DNA of 64,000 nucleotides, taken from the NCBI GenBank assembly GCA_015039465.1, contig MU130701.1:280169-344168 (forward strand), given 5' to 3'. Shown piece after piece: positions 10,194 to 21,095 of the stretch (position 1 is its first letter; each line of letters begins with the position of its first letter). Under the pieces are notes generated by a model, which saw only the letters and a list, made by a program, of their open reading frames with translations, searched no databases and was not told the origin of the DNA. Source of the stretch: Phlegmacium glaucopus. Lineage: Eukaryota > Basidiomycota > Agaricomycetes > Agaricales > Cortinariaceae. The position numbers and the translations under genes are program-made.

Positions 10194-12740
10194 ATGTCTA
10201 CCGGTATCGAACATAACAATGGTGTGTTAAATATAACCTCTTTCGATATGTACTGACCTTCATTTTCTTTCCGAGGTGATCAAAGGGATTTCGACAGTCG
10301 TGCAGACAGATTATGGTCGATATACAACAAGGAGGCAGAAAGTTACGACAGGGCCCTCATGGAGACTTGGAAAGACGACATGGACAGCATCATCATCTTC
10401 GTGCGTTTACATGATTCCACCAATCCAGAATTCGTTTCAGAACTCACCTGCTTTTAGGCTGGTCTATTTTCTGCCGTTTTAACCGCCTTCCTCGTCGATG
10501 CATCCAAGAATCTCATGGAAGATCCTACAGATCAGACAAATGCATTACTGAGCCAAACTGTGGCTCTCCTCACCCAGATCTCACAACAACTCGGACCCAA
10601 TGGCCCTCAGACTATCACATCACCACTCCCGCCATTGGAACAATTTAAATTGAATGCTTCCGACCTTCGGGTCAATATTTTTTGGTACATGAGTCTAGGT
10701 TTCAGCATTACCGCTGCGCTTGGGGCGACCCTTGTGCAGCAATGGGTCCGCGATTATCTACAAGTTTTCCAAAGGCTCAGCGGTTCTTTGGAGCGCTCAA
10801 GAATGCGGCAATATCTATTCCATGGATTATCTAGCAATCACATGTCGCTAATAGTCGAATGCATTCCTGCATTCATCCATATTTCCCTTTTCCTCTTCTT
10901 TATTGGTCTCGCCGAAAATCTCTTTGCCATCAACCACGCTGTCGCTATCACAACGACTATTATTATCGGTTTCTGCACTGTTTTCTACATCGCGTGTTCA
11001 GTTTTCCCTGTAATCTATCCCCAAACTCCTTTTCATACCCCATTGTCTAATGTTTTGTGGAGAATGGGACAAATCATCCGCCCTCGCAAGCATAGTGATA
11101 GAAATACGAAAGGCAAAATTGTATCTGCGAGTTCTGACATGGCTAAGGGCCGTTTGCAACTTGCTATGGGTCACTCTAATAATCGCATGGAACGCGATAC
11201 GGATGCAATACGCTGGGTGCTCAGCAAAATTACCGAAGACAGTGAGTTTGAGCCATTCGCTGCTGGCATTGGAGGATCAGTGGTCACTCGGTGGGGAAAA
11301 GAAATCTGGAAGCGTGTCTTTGGAGGGAACCTTGGAGACATGCAGTCGACACCCAATGACACTATAAAGGCTTCGAATACTGTGCAAGAGCTCAAGATTC
11401 GAATCGAGAGTCTCCTGCGTACTGTCTCAATTCTTTCTGACCATAAAACTCGATTCACACGTGCATGCATTTGTATCGATGCTGTGGCATCTCTCACTCT
11501 AGGCTTTGAGGCGGAAATGGAACTTGACATCGATTATGACCTCATCAATGAAGTTCTTCTTTTTTTTGGTGATGAAAAAAAGAGACGGGATAAACGAGTG
11601 GCGCAGGAGGCTGAGACTTCATTTGGTTCTTCCATGAACCTAGGTCAACTATCAGGCAACCAAGTGATGGATACATCATTCGAAATAAAATGGAAGTGCT
11701 TAAAGCTGATTGGGATGAGAAAGGTCTTACAATTGGGCCATTGGACTTTTGTTCCGAGATGCTCTGATATACGTCGTCTATGCTTAGCGGAATACGAGGA
11801 CGAAGCCATAACTAATAGGGTACGGGAGGTGGATGATGAATTGTTGAAGGCGTGGAGAGCAGCGCGGCAACTTAATTCAGAGCTGTGCAATAAACCGGAG
11901 GAGCAGTTGACAGAAGATAGGCTGAACGAATTGGTTCCGCATTGGAGGAACCACATTGATGAAATGGAAGAGTCGTTGTCTGCCTTGGACCAGCGAGTGC
12001 ATCCCTTAAGCGACTCAGAGATGATCAGCCTTAACTCCTACCTTTGCCGATTGACAGCTGTTGACCATTTGGAAGGCATTTTCTATGAATGGCCGTCGAT
12101 AATGAATATACGCGCAATGTGGAAAGGAATACATTTAGGGGCGACACCTTCTGACTCCTTGAAGTGGTTCATGCCGCATCTAATGCCCCTTCGCCTGTTA
12201 ATTTGTCACCTCCTGGTTTGTGCCGATCCCAGACGACAACCCAACTTCGATCCTTTGACGTCCCGAGTCGATTTAGTGGGTCTGGGTAGACTACTGAACA
12301 ATCCCGACTTGCGGAGGCTTTTTGACATTCAACAAGCAGACGAGGCAAGTGGACTTGAACTACAGGGTCCACAACCATACGCAAATCAGCTCTGGCGGTT
12401 ACAAGACATAAGCGAGCATGGGGGGGTTGGATTCATGATCGAGATGTTCTTCGCAACCTTCAGGTCACTTGAGGAGAAATCGGTGACAGATGAGTCACTA
12501 CAACTAATTGCGGCCACATTGCGAACAATCAGTGACAACGGAGAGTATGAGTATTTCAAGACTGCCTGTCGACGATTCTTGTGGTCGCTGCGGCAAGAAT
12601 TAAACATCCTATCGGACTCAACCCGGGAGGAGACAAAGACCCCACCAGAATATATTATGGGGTTATTGTTGGGCCTATTTGACGAGAGTGACAAAGAGGA
12701 GGAAGAGGAAGAGGAAGAGGAAGGGAAGCAGAACCAATAA
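10194..12740 (+). CDS. DUF6535 domain membrane protein A
   Basis: This is a membrane protein of the agaric-expanded DUF6535 family; its biochemical role is unknown. The exons are 10194-10221, 10276-10400 and 10458-12740 (811 residues), with 54 and 57 nt GT-AG introns; all junctions keep phase. The N-terminal signature LWSIYNKEAESYDRALMETW leads into AGLFSAVLTAFLVD (first membrane segment). A block with FWYMSLGFSITAALGATL and VQQWVRDYLQVFQRLSGS follows, then two more hydrophobic segments (about residues 165-215). The remaining 550 residues are soluble and helical-looking, ending in a run of nine glutamates. The start was chosen because exon 1 is 28 nt long, exactly as in its convergent paralogue at 13012-16040. 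Confidence 0.85.
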
Positions 12741-13011
12741 GCGTGAGTGAATTTTCTCGATTACTACGAGGCAATGAGCACCGTGCATTCGTCAACATTC
12801 GGAAGCCGACTTGGGTGAGGAAGGCTTGCAATATCGCGACTGTAACAGGCGTAAGGCTAGCAGGGAAGAGGTCTCAAGGCTGTAGGAGACGACACTGAAG
12901 AAAGACAAGGGTCACTCTGGTTTCTTTCGTACAGGATCAGGACAGGTATACAAAGATTTTATAGAAGTCCATGATTCAATGTTACATGAATGTGAATTCA
13001 TAGAACCAAGA

Positions 13012-16000
13012 CTACGGAATCAATCCGCTGGGTGTGTACCGTGACCATATCTTGTACCGCCGCTGGCGAGCTCTGGGCCCTCCTTGTACGTGCACAACTC
13101 CGGACGCAGTACTGAAAGCTCGAGGTTTAGATGGTACTTCTAATTTGGCTTTGGCCTTCCCAAAACTTATTCCGTTTTCTCTTCGCCATTCACTTCCCCT
13201 CCAAGCCGATCGTCTGGGTTCTGATATTTGTTTTGGTTGGCTGTCCTCCCACTCTTTGTCCTTATACTCTTTTCCCGAGGTTTCCTCTGCACTAGTAGGC
13301 TCCATATATTCTTCCACTTTGTCCACCGCGTCATTGATTAACTTGAGCAATAGATCGATTACGAAATTTGGTGTGGACTGAGGTGCTGACTCCAGATGCC
13401 ACTTCGAAATCTTCTCCTCTAATTCTTCCCGCAACGCTATTAAACACTTTTGACAGGCCGGCTTCTGGAGGCCCTTAGATGTCTCCTCATCATGAGTAAT
13501 TGCACGCAAGGTCGCCTTGATCAACTGTTTCGACTCATCTGTCAGCGCCGTCTGTTCAAGCGAACCGAAAGTCGCAAAGAATAGCTCGATAAGAAATCCC
13601 GTTCCACCATCGTTCAAGTCGCGAAGCCGCCAGAGCTGATCCTCAAAAGGTTGCGGTTTATGTCTCGCTCCCATCGGCTGGGTAATAAGTTGGTCGATCT
13701 CTGGTATGTCAAGAATTTTCGCAGCCAAATCTGGTGAATTGCTGTCTAGCCTTGGTAACTTGGGTAATTTGAACTTAGAAGAGTTCATGTAGCACCGTGC
13801 CAGCGGATGTCCAGTCGGGTGCGCGTATATCAACAGGTCTGAAACCAACAAGCGCGGGGGTAGTAGACGCGGCATGATCCATTTATTGTCCATGTCGAAA
13901 GCCGCACGGGCCTCCCAAGTCTTTTCGGGAGTTGGGGGTCCTAGTATATCGCCTTGGATTTCGTAGTACATTACTTCTTTCCGAGTCAGCGACCTCCTCA
14001 TATCCGATGGCCATTCGAAGGAGACGCCCAAGTGTTCCAGAACACCACCCGTCTTCCGCATGAGCAGATTGACGAGGTTTGTAATCTTGGCTTCAACGCC
14101 ATCTGCCAATTGCGTATTCAGTGAATTCAAGGATGCCTGCATGGTTTTAACTGATTCTCTCCAAATATATAGGAAATCATCCAACCGATTTTCAGGTTGT
14201 TGAGCAACCGATTCTAACCTCCTGATATCTGCCAATGAACGAAGCCCCTTGGCCGCCTCCCATGCATTCAACACTTCCACATCCACATTACGCGCTATAG
14301 ACTCTTGCTGCTCCGGAATATTAAGGCTCTGACCATCCTTCAACAGGAGCTTGATATCGTCTTCCGTCATGAATGCTTGACACCCTTCCAGTTGCTGGTC
14401 TCGCTTAATGAGTAGTTGATCGAGTACCTCTCGCACAGCGTTAACGATATCGGGATCCCGCAATATTTTCTTCATCGCAATCACCACCATGCATTTCCAC
14501 TTGATCTCGAGCAATGTACTCGTCATTTGACTATCCAATTGCGGTGCATTATTGTGCAGAATTGGTGGCGTCCCGAGCTTCAGACCCTGTCTCTCCCGTC
14601 GTTTCTTCTCCCGACTGAAATACATCAATACCTGGTCCATGAGGTTATCATCGATCTCGAACTCCAGCCCGTCCTCCAAATTCAATCTGAGGGACGCCAC
14701 AGCGTCAATGCACACACAAGCCCGGACGAATCGGGTTGGCTGGTCAAGGAAAGTCGACTCTGCACATGTCCTCAAAAGCCCTTCGATGCGAATTTTAAGC
14801 TGTTGTATAGTATTTGGCGTTCGAACCAGCGACATGCTAGGATACGGCCAGGCGTTGGTGTCATCTGGGATTCTCTTGGTAGTTTCCTTATCCTCATTGA
14901 ATATATTCTCCCAAACGTCTCTTCCCCACTCAGAGCCCAACGACCCCCCGATACTTGCAACGAATGGCTCAAACTCACGATCCTCAGTCATTTTAGTGAG
15001 CATCCATCGTATTGCCTCCATGTCGCGTGTCTTGCGATCGTCAGAGTGACCCATGGCAAGCTGTAAACGGCCTTTAACCATGTTACCACTGACAGATACG
15101 TCATCTCCCCCCGTATCTTTATTACTGTACTTGCGAGGTCGGACCATTTGTGCGATTCTCCAGCAAACTTTAGACAGTGGAGTGTGATACGGAGTTTTGG
15201 TATCAAAGATCGGGAACATCGAACAAGCCATGTAGAAAATGACACAGAAACCGATGATAATGGTCGTTGTGATAGCAACAGTTTTATTGGTGGCAAAAAG
15301 ATTGTCGGCAAGACCGATGAAAAAGAGGAAGAGAGAGATGTGAATGAATGTAGGAATGCATTCGACTAAGACGTGGATATTGTTGCTAGCCAATCCGTGA
15401 AATAAGAATTGACGCATACGCGAACGCTCCAAAGAACCGCTGAGCCGTTGGAAAACTTGTAGATAGTCGCGTACCCATTGCTGCACCAGAGTGGCCCCAA
15501 GCGCAGCAGTAATGCTGAATCCCAGGCTCATGAACCAAAAGATATTGACCCGAAGGTTGGAACCAGTCACTCTGAACGGCTCCAAGGGCTGGGGGAGTGA
15601 TATGGCCGTCTGCGAGCCATTGGACCCAAGCTGCTGCGAAATCTGGGCAAGGAGGACTACAGATTGACTCAGCAACGCATTGGTTTGAATTGTAGGATCT
15701 ACTTTCAGTCTTTTGGAAGTGTCGATCAGAAAGGCAGTCAAAACCCCAGAAAAAAGGCCAGCCTGTTATGAGATAACAGACGGGATAAGTTAAAAAGAGG
15801 AAGATGCAGTGATAGATGCGCACGAAGATGATGAGGCTGTTCATATCGTCCTTCCAAGTCTCCATGAGTGCCCTGTCGTAACTTTCTGCCTCCTTGTTGT
15901 ACATTGACCATAGTTTGTCAGCACGCCCGTCGTAATCCTGTTGGTTTGCCCCGACACCTTGAAAGAATATGAGCAGATCCTACTTATGTTGTTACATAAG

Positions 16001-16040
16001 GATTTATGGTACCTTTCTGTTCTTCAAGATCGCCTGGCAT
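13012..16040 (-). CDS. DUF6535 domain membrane protein B
   Basis: This is a paralogue of the gene at 10194-12740, facing it tail to tail with 271 bp between the stops. The exons on the minus strand are 16040-16013, 15957-15824 and 15762-13012 (970 residues). Intron positions and phases match the paralogue exactly. The signature LWSMYNKEAESYDRALMETW, the AGLFSGVLTAFLID membrane segment and the VQQWVRDYLQVFQRLSGS block are shared almost word for word. The central half is more diverged, and the C-terminus is about 100 residues longer, Lys/Glu/Ser-rich and probably disordered. Its upstream region contains a direct duplication and dispersed repeats. The role is unknown; the family is usually found in multicopy clusters. 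Confidence 0.85.
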
Positions 16041-16148
16041 CGTAATAGTTGGCTGGAAACGTGATTTCAGAAGTGTTGTTAAACACTAAAACCAAGGAGA
16101 AGCTAAATAGTAGAGCTGCCCGCCTCATGTTGTTGAAATACAATTAAT

Positions 16149-16565
16149 CGAGTCACACTGACACAGGACTCACGTAAGTTGACGACAAAGCTGGGGCATT
16201 TTGTGTAGCAGACAATGGAGCGCTGAGAATAGTGAACATTGGAATAATATACATGGCTCTTTCTTTCTTAGCGTTCCTCGGTGAATGGTCCAAACCCAAT
16301 CTAACCCATTCAGTCCCGGGAGCGCCGGAGCCGATGGTCAGTTGTTGGAGCCTGCTGGCTAAGATAGTAAAAAAATTAATGAAGCAGGGTTGATCTGTCT
16401 AACTACACGCGTCTTGGAGTGGGAAACATATACGCGCGCGGCAGCCACGCCTGTCTAAGGCTGTCTTCTTTCAAAATTTCCAGCACGAATGAATCACCTT
16501 TCAATTTTCCAGTCAATCAGAATTATGCCATTGTCATCCCCGGGCCATTCATTTCAGATGTATCA
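16149..16565 (+). repeat. Direct duplication, copy 1
   Basis: This copy aligns with 17421-17826 in the same orientation. Shared stretches include TTGACGACAAAG, GCAGACAAT.GAGCG.TGAGAAT, GCTGATGGTCAG-like sequence, GGGTTGATC.GTCTA, GGCAGCCACGCCTG and TTTCCAGTCAATCA. Divergence is substantial, with several indels. Confidence 0.75.
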
Positions 16566-17420
16566 AAATTAAACATCAAATATACTAGGCAACCTTGGCA
16601 TTTTTTCCGAACCTTGCCCGTAATTAAGGAGTGCGAGCACTCCCAATGCCGTAACATAGACGTGATACCAAATCAATATTACAGCCTTTCCAAGTCCAAA
16701 GCCTGATCACAAGAGCGGCAATATTTGCGCATCAAGAGTTGATAACTAAGACTGGCACTCTGGAAATGTCGGTCGGGAATGGATTGTCAAAATCATCCGA
16801 AAAATGAACCGAGGCGTAGACGCTCGTAGACGGTGTATTTACAGCTAGATAAAATTAGAGGTCCAAAATGTGAACATTGAGCGCTGAGCACCGACTGTGC
16901 AGTTCCCACACATACTATAAATTCGTGTTTTTTTTATGGGGAGGAGAGGCCGACACCCCGTTTTCACGCGCACCCGTGAACGTTGATGGAACTTTCAAGC
17001 CGTGAGAGTATCTTAAAAACGATTCTCGATAGTCATGAGGTTCAAAGGAAGATGGGAGACATTCAGCAAGGATCCTTTCGAACCACTGCCTGGCCCGCCG
17101 GTGTATTATAAACTGCCCGGCCATTTCGAAGTTGTGGATTAGGCTGGTTGTGGATTAGAGCTATTAGAGCTATCCATAACATGTGGAAAAAGGAAGCAAT
17201 AAATAGGAATTATGTGATGGTGATGTATATTATATGAACATAGAGAGTGACAGCAAGCGCGTCGCTTTTATTTGGTCTTGCATCCTTTTAAATTTCACGT
17301 GATGTTATTACTACCGAAATGTCCCCCAACATCATCCCGCAGGAGAAAACAAACTATGTAGTAAATCGGGTGATAGTAGCAAACTTGAAGTTCGTCTGCA
17401 TGAAATACTTGAATGAAGAT

Positions 17421-17826
17421 CGAGCCAGACTGACACAGTACTCACCTAAATTGACGACAAAGTTGAGGTATTTTCTGTGGCAGACAATCGAGCGATGAGA
17501 ATGGTAAACATTGCTCTCAGTTCGTAGAGATCTGTTCCTGTTCCTCAGTGAATGTGGAAACACATTCCCCCTTCCGGGCCCGGGCCCGGGAACTCCGAAG
17601 GCTGATGGTCAGCTGGCTAAAATATTAAGGAAATTTAATGAAGAAGGGTTGATCCGTCTACCCCTACACGAGTCTTGGAGTGCGAAAGTTCGAAACACAA
17701 TACGCGCCGGCGGCAGCCACGCCTGATAATCTTCACTTTCAAGTGTTTCCAGCCACGAATAAAATCACCTTCTCAATTTCCAGTCAATCAAGATTATTTT
17801 CATCCCATTCATTTCATAATCCTCCA
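17421..17826 (+). repeat. Direct duplication, copy 2
   Basis: This is the second copy of the unit at 16149-16565, about 1.27 kb downstream. It contains a short GGGCCCGGGCCCGGG palindrome-like run (about 17576-17590) that is not preserved in copy 1. Its 3' half is also the unit found inverted at about 6690-6860 and 7000-7125. Confidence 0.75.
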
Positions 17827-17929
17827 GACTCACATTTTCTCAGCACTTTCTGTACCCAAGCCAACGAGGGTTTTTATTTTTTGGGCGATATGGACACCAA
17901 ATATCGACTGATAACACCGATATATTCAT

Positions 17930-18665
17930 TACAAGCAACACCCTCCGATCGGAAATCGATAAGTAAGTATATTATTATAGTAACACTGCATACTAGAATC
18001 AGAAGTCAGAAGAACTAATATTATTTTATGTACATGGTATACTAACACCCTCAGTTCTAAATCCCGCGGCGAATTATCATTTCTTCATCTCCTACCCTTT
18101 TTTTAAAAAACCCACCAATCCTCTCACTGGCACTGGAAAGAATCACGTTTTTATGCGAAAAAAAATAATAATTATCATTCAGGCGCTCAAAAAAAAGCAT
18201 TTTATATCAAAACAACTCTCTTCGCCGGGTTACATGAGAGAGTCCATGAGAAATTAGAAGGTATATATACATCTCAAAAGGCGGTGAAACCACGGTTCGC
18301 CGCAGGTCAGCTGAACCTCATTTTTCCAGAAAATACAAAAATATCCCTTGCCTTGTGGAACTTCGCTGTCGTATATAAATATAGACATTTATCAGGAAGA
18401 ATTGGGCTCGGAGGGCCTCGGCCATGTATACTTTCCCAAACAACATAGATACACGCCCTTGCTGCCAAGTCCGTGTATTTCTTCCCTTCCTTACATGGTG
18501 GGGATGGGATGTCAATCATGATGAAAGTTTATTTGTCTGTGTGAATATGCTTGGACTTTTGTTCCTGATCCTTTATTCACGGAAAAAGAAATGAACCGGG
18601 ATATTAAAATCATATTGGTATATGAATTAATACTCTTTCGAGATGGAAGGCTTCAGGCAAATCAA
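17930..18665 (+). repeat. Dispersed repeat shared with 5950-6480
   Basis: The segment matches the 5' half of the loop of the inverted duplication in the same orientation, with indels. The best preserved part is about 18430-18660, with CCCAAACAACATAGA, GTCCGTGTATTTCTTCC, TTATTTGTCTGTGTGAAT and CACGGAAAAAGAA stretches. Neither copy has a coherent open frame. Confidence 0.65.
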
Positions 18666-19245
18666 AGCAGAAGGAAATAAATATGTACATCTAAGGCTGT
18701 ATCTGATGAATAGGTACCGTTACTAGAATAGAGAGAATACTCATAGGGGGACTACAAATAACCACAAAAAAAGAGTTCACAAGTGTCCGGAAAGCCCGCT
18801 ATAATGCTTATCTCGAAGGTTTAGTACTAGTACAGTAGTAGTATATACTCGTACACATCCATCTTCCTTTTTTTACAGAAACTGGGGTCGCCGATGAGAA
18901 GAAGGAGAAAACGTGAAGATGTAAATATGGATAAGTCGAGTCGAATGGTGCGTCGGTACCGGGATCAGGTACAAGGTAACGAACACTTGACAGATGCAGG
19001 GGAGGGGGGGGGCCAACTCAATTTCTATCGTTTGTCAAAATCATCAGGTGGAAGGAAGTGGTTCATGGTATCACATAAGGCACAAACGCCACAAATGGCA
19101 CGGTAACGCGGAAATTAGGAGGGCCAAAGTGCGTGCGGTAGGTAGCCAAGGAGAGTCGAAAAAAGGGTCTTTTTTTCCTTTAATTTATGAAAATACTAGT
19201 AGGCGCAATGTTCAGGAAATTTTGATTTTCTCAAAAAAAAGCGAA

Positions 19246-21095
19246 TCAAGCGAGACTGAAACCATCGTCCGTAGCAGATTTAGGTCGGCGCTTCGCGTTC
19301 AATGAGGTGGTACTCGTATTTCCACTCAACTGGCGCGTGTGTAAGGGGGGGATAACATTAGAACTCGTGCTCCCGTTTCCATGTGGATTCGACTGCGGAA
19401 TTATTACCGCCCTAGCCGGAGGTAAGGGATTGACCACATTAGCCATCACTGAGTTGTTGGTACCGCCTCGAGTTGCACTGCCACCCCCGCTCCTGATCGA
19501 AGCGATGGAGTGTTGAGTATCTGCAGACCCCTTTTTCCCATGAACTCGGCCGGGGGTTGGACGACGACGAGATCCCTCCGCTTCAGGTGACCCTTTAGTC
19601 TGCTCTGTATAGGCTGGTGGGTTATACTTTGACCTCCCCCCTTGCGTTGGAGTAGTAGGCCGTACTATATCCATGCGCAATACCGTAGACGGCGGCGCAG
19701 TGGGTGGGTCATACGTGGTATAAGCCCCGTTCGCTTGTTTCCTGTCTGGGTTAGGGGTGTTACTGGGAGGAAGCACAAAAGGTTCCACAGCCGTCTCTTC
19801 TCGCACCGAAACGGGAGGCGGTGACTGCTGTCGCACAGACGGTGGTGAAGGTACCGTACTCCCAGCTGAGCTGAAGAAGGGGAAAGAACGAATACTTGAA
19901 GTTCCATGGGTGCGTATGGTAGGGCTCGTGGGTGCGCGCATCGGTGAGGATGAGAGGGACGTGTAGCCCATTGAACTCGACATATTATTAGAATTCCCGG
20001 TAACGTCTGAGCGTGATCGTAAATGTGTGTGGTTGGACATCAGCGCTGAAGAGGGTCCATCGTTACTACTGAGTTGTGATCCATTGGGCTGTGATGTTCG
20101 GCGGATGATATATATGCCGATGACGATGGCGGCTACCAGTACGATCAGACCTCCAACTACACCGCCTACGATAGCTCCGATGTTTGACTTGGATTTGGAT
20201 GAAGTGGATGGAGAGGATGTAGTGGATGTGATGTCAGCGAGGTTAGCATCAGTACCTCCTACAAAATGACAAAGGTCATCATCTCCAGTATGATAATAGA
20301 GGTTTGTCTAATCACCTTGTTTACTGAGGTTCTCCGCTTGTACAACACTAAATTGTTCGTTGGGCCAAGTTGTCGCTGAAAGAAGTGAGAATGTGAGATC
20401 AGAGTATATTGCAGAGGGACATTTGTTACTGACGATCAGTGGTTGCCCAATGGGGGACTAAGGTTTCTTGGGTTGTAAAGTTGACAGGGAAGAACCTGCG
20501 CAGCGGCTTCAATGTTTTGCAAAGAGTGTAAGTGGCTCCTTTGCTCACGTATTATTGGTTAGTTTTCCCGTACAACCAAATATGAAGGGTGGCCAGCTGT
20601 GCAAGTCCACGGCGTCAACATAAAAATTTCTCTTTTAAATGACTGATCATTCATGCCTTGAAATCTGTCCTGGGAACCCTTGACAAGCTGTACAAGCACT
20701 GATGAGGTTGTAGGACACCCAAGAGCTGGAAAGGAGGGATAAACGATCTGCAAAGGATTCCAAGAGAGCATGGTGCCTACCAAGTGCAAGGAGTGGCAAA
20801 TAGGCCAGTAGGCACGGCGTAAATGGAACTACCGTTAAGGGCCGCAACGGTCCAGTCTTTTAAAAATTTAGATCAACGAAAGCATAGTATAAAACCTGAC
20901 TGATTACGCACTGTTGTTATTACACAAAGCATCCACATTCGCTAGAACCTGGCAAGGTGATTCGCTCTTTGAATTATTTGCCCAAGCGAAATCCGACGGG
21001 CAAACAGCCTGGGTTGTAGCAGCTCTGGACTGGAGCCGGAGCCCACTTGCAGCCAATGAGCAAGCAATAATGGAGGTGAGCGCCAGCAACATCAT
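19246..21095 (-). CDS. Secreted-domain single-pass membrane protein, cysteine-rich (agaric type)
   Basis: This is a likely cell-surface protein of unknown ligand. The model has seven exons: 21095-20912, 20856-20781, 20725-20657, 20596-20549, 20495-20434, 20375-20316 and 20258-19246 (503 residues); all phases agree. An N-terminal signal peptide (MMLLALTSIIACSLAASG) precedes an ectodomain of about 140 residues with the family pattern CPSDFAWANNSKSESPC, ALCNNNNWTV, TPCTCSWVSYNLISACTACQG and SWPPF, typical of many agaric membrane proteins. A Ser/Thr stalk and one transmembrane helix (IGAIVGGVVGGLIVLVAAIV, about residues 192-215, followed by RR) lead to a 290-residue Pro/Ser/Thr-rich cytoplasmic tail. 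Intron 3 has a GC donor (AAG/GCATGA); the others are GT-AG. Confidence 0.85.

Larger units (their letters stand above)
16041..19245. other. Intergenic repeat field upstream of DUF6535 gene B
   Basis: No gene is supported in these 3.2 kb. The stretch contains a direct duplication (16149-16565 and 17421-17826) and a further dispersed unit (about 17930-18665) shared with the loop of the inverted duplication at 6 kb. From about 18670 to 19240 there is only A/T-rich sequence with short homopolymers. The promoter of the DUF6535 gene B must lie in the first few hundred bases. Confidence 0.5.

Noticed and set aside
14416..15066. 216-codon plus-strand frame opposite DUF6535 gene B
   Set aside because: It is the antisense shadow of a well-supported exon.
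19246..20040. Separate Ser/Pro-rich gene starting at an internal ATG
   Set aside because: Upstream frame continues through a transmembrane helix and joins six further exons in phase, so this is the cytoplasmic tail of a larger protein.
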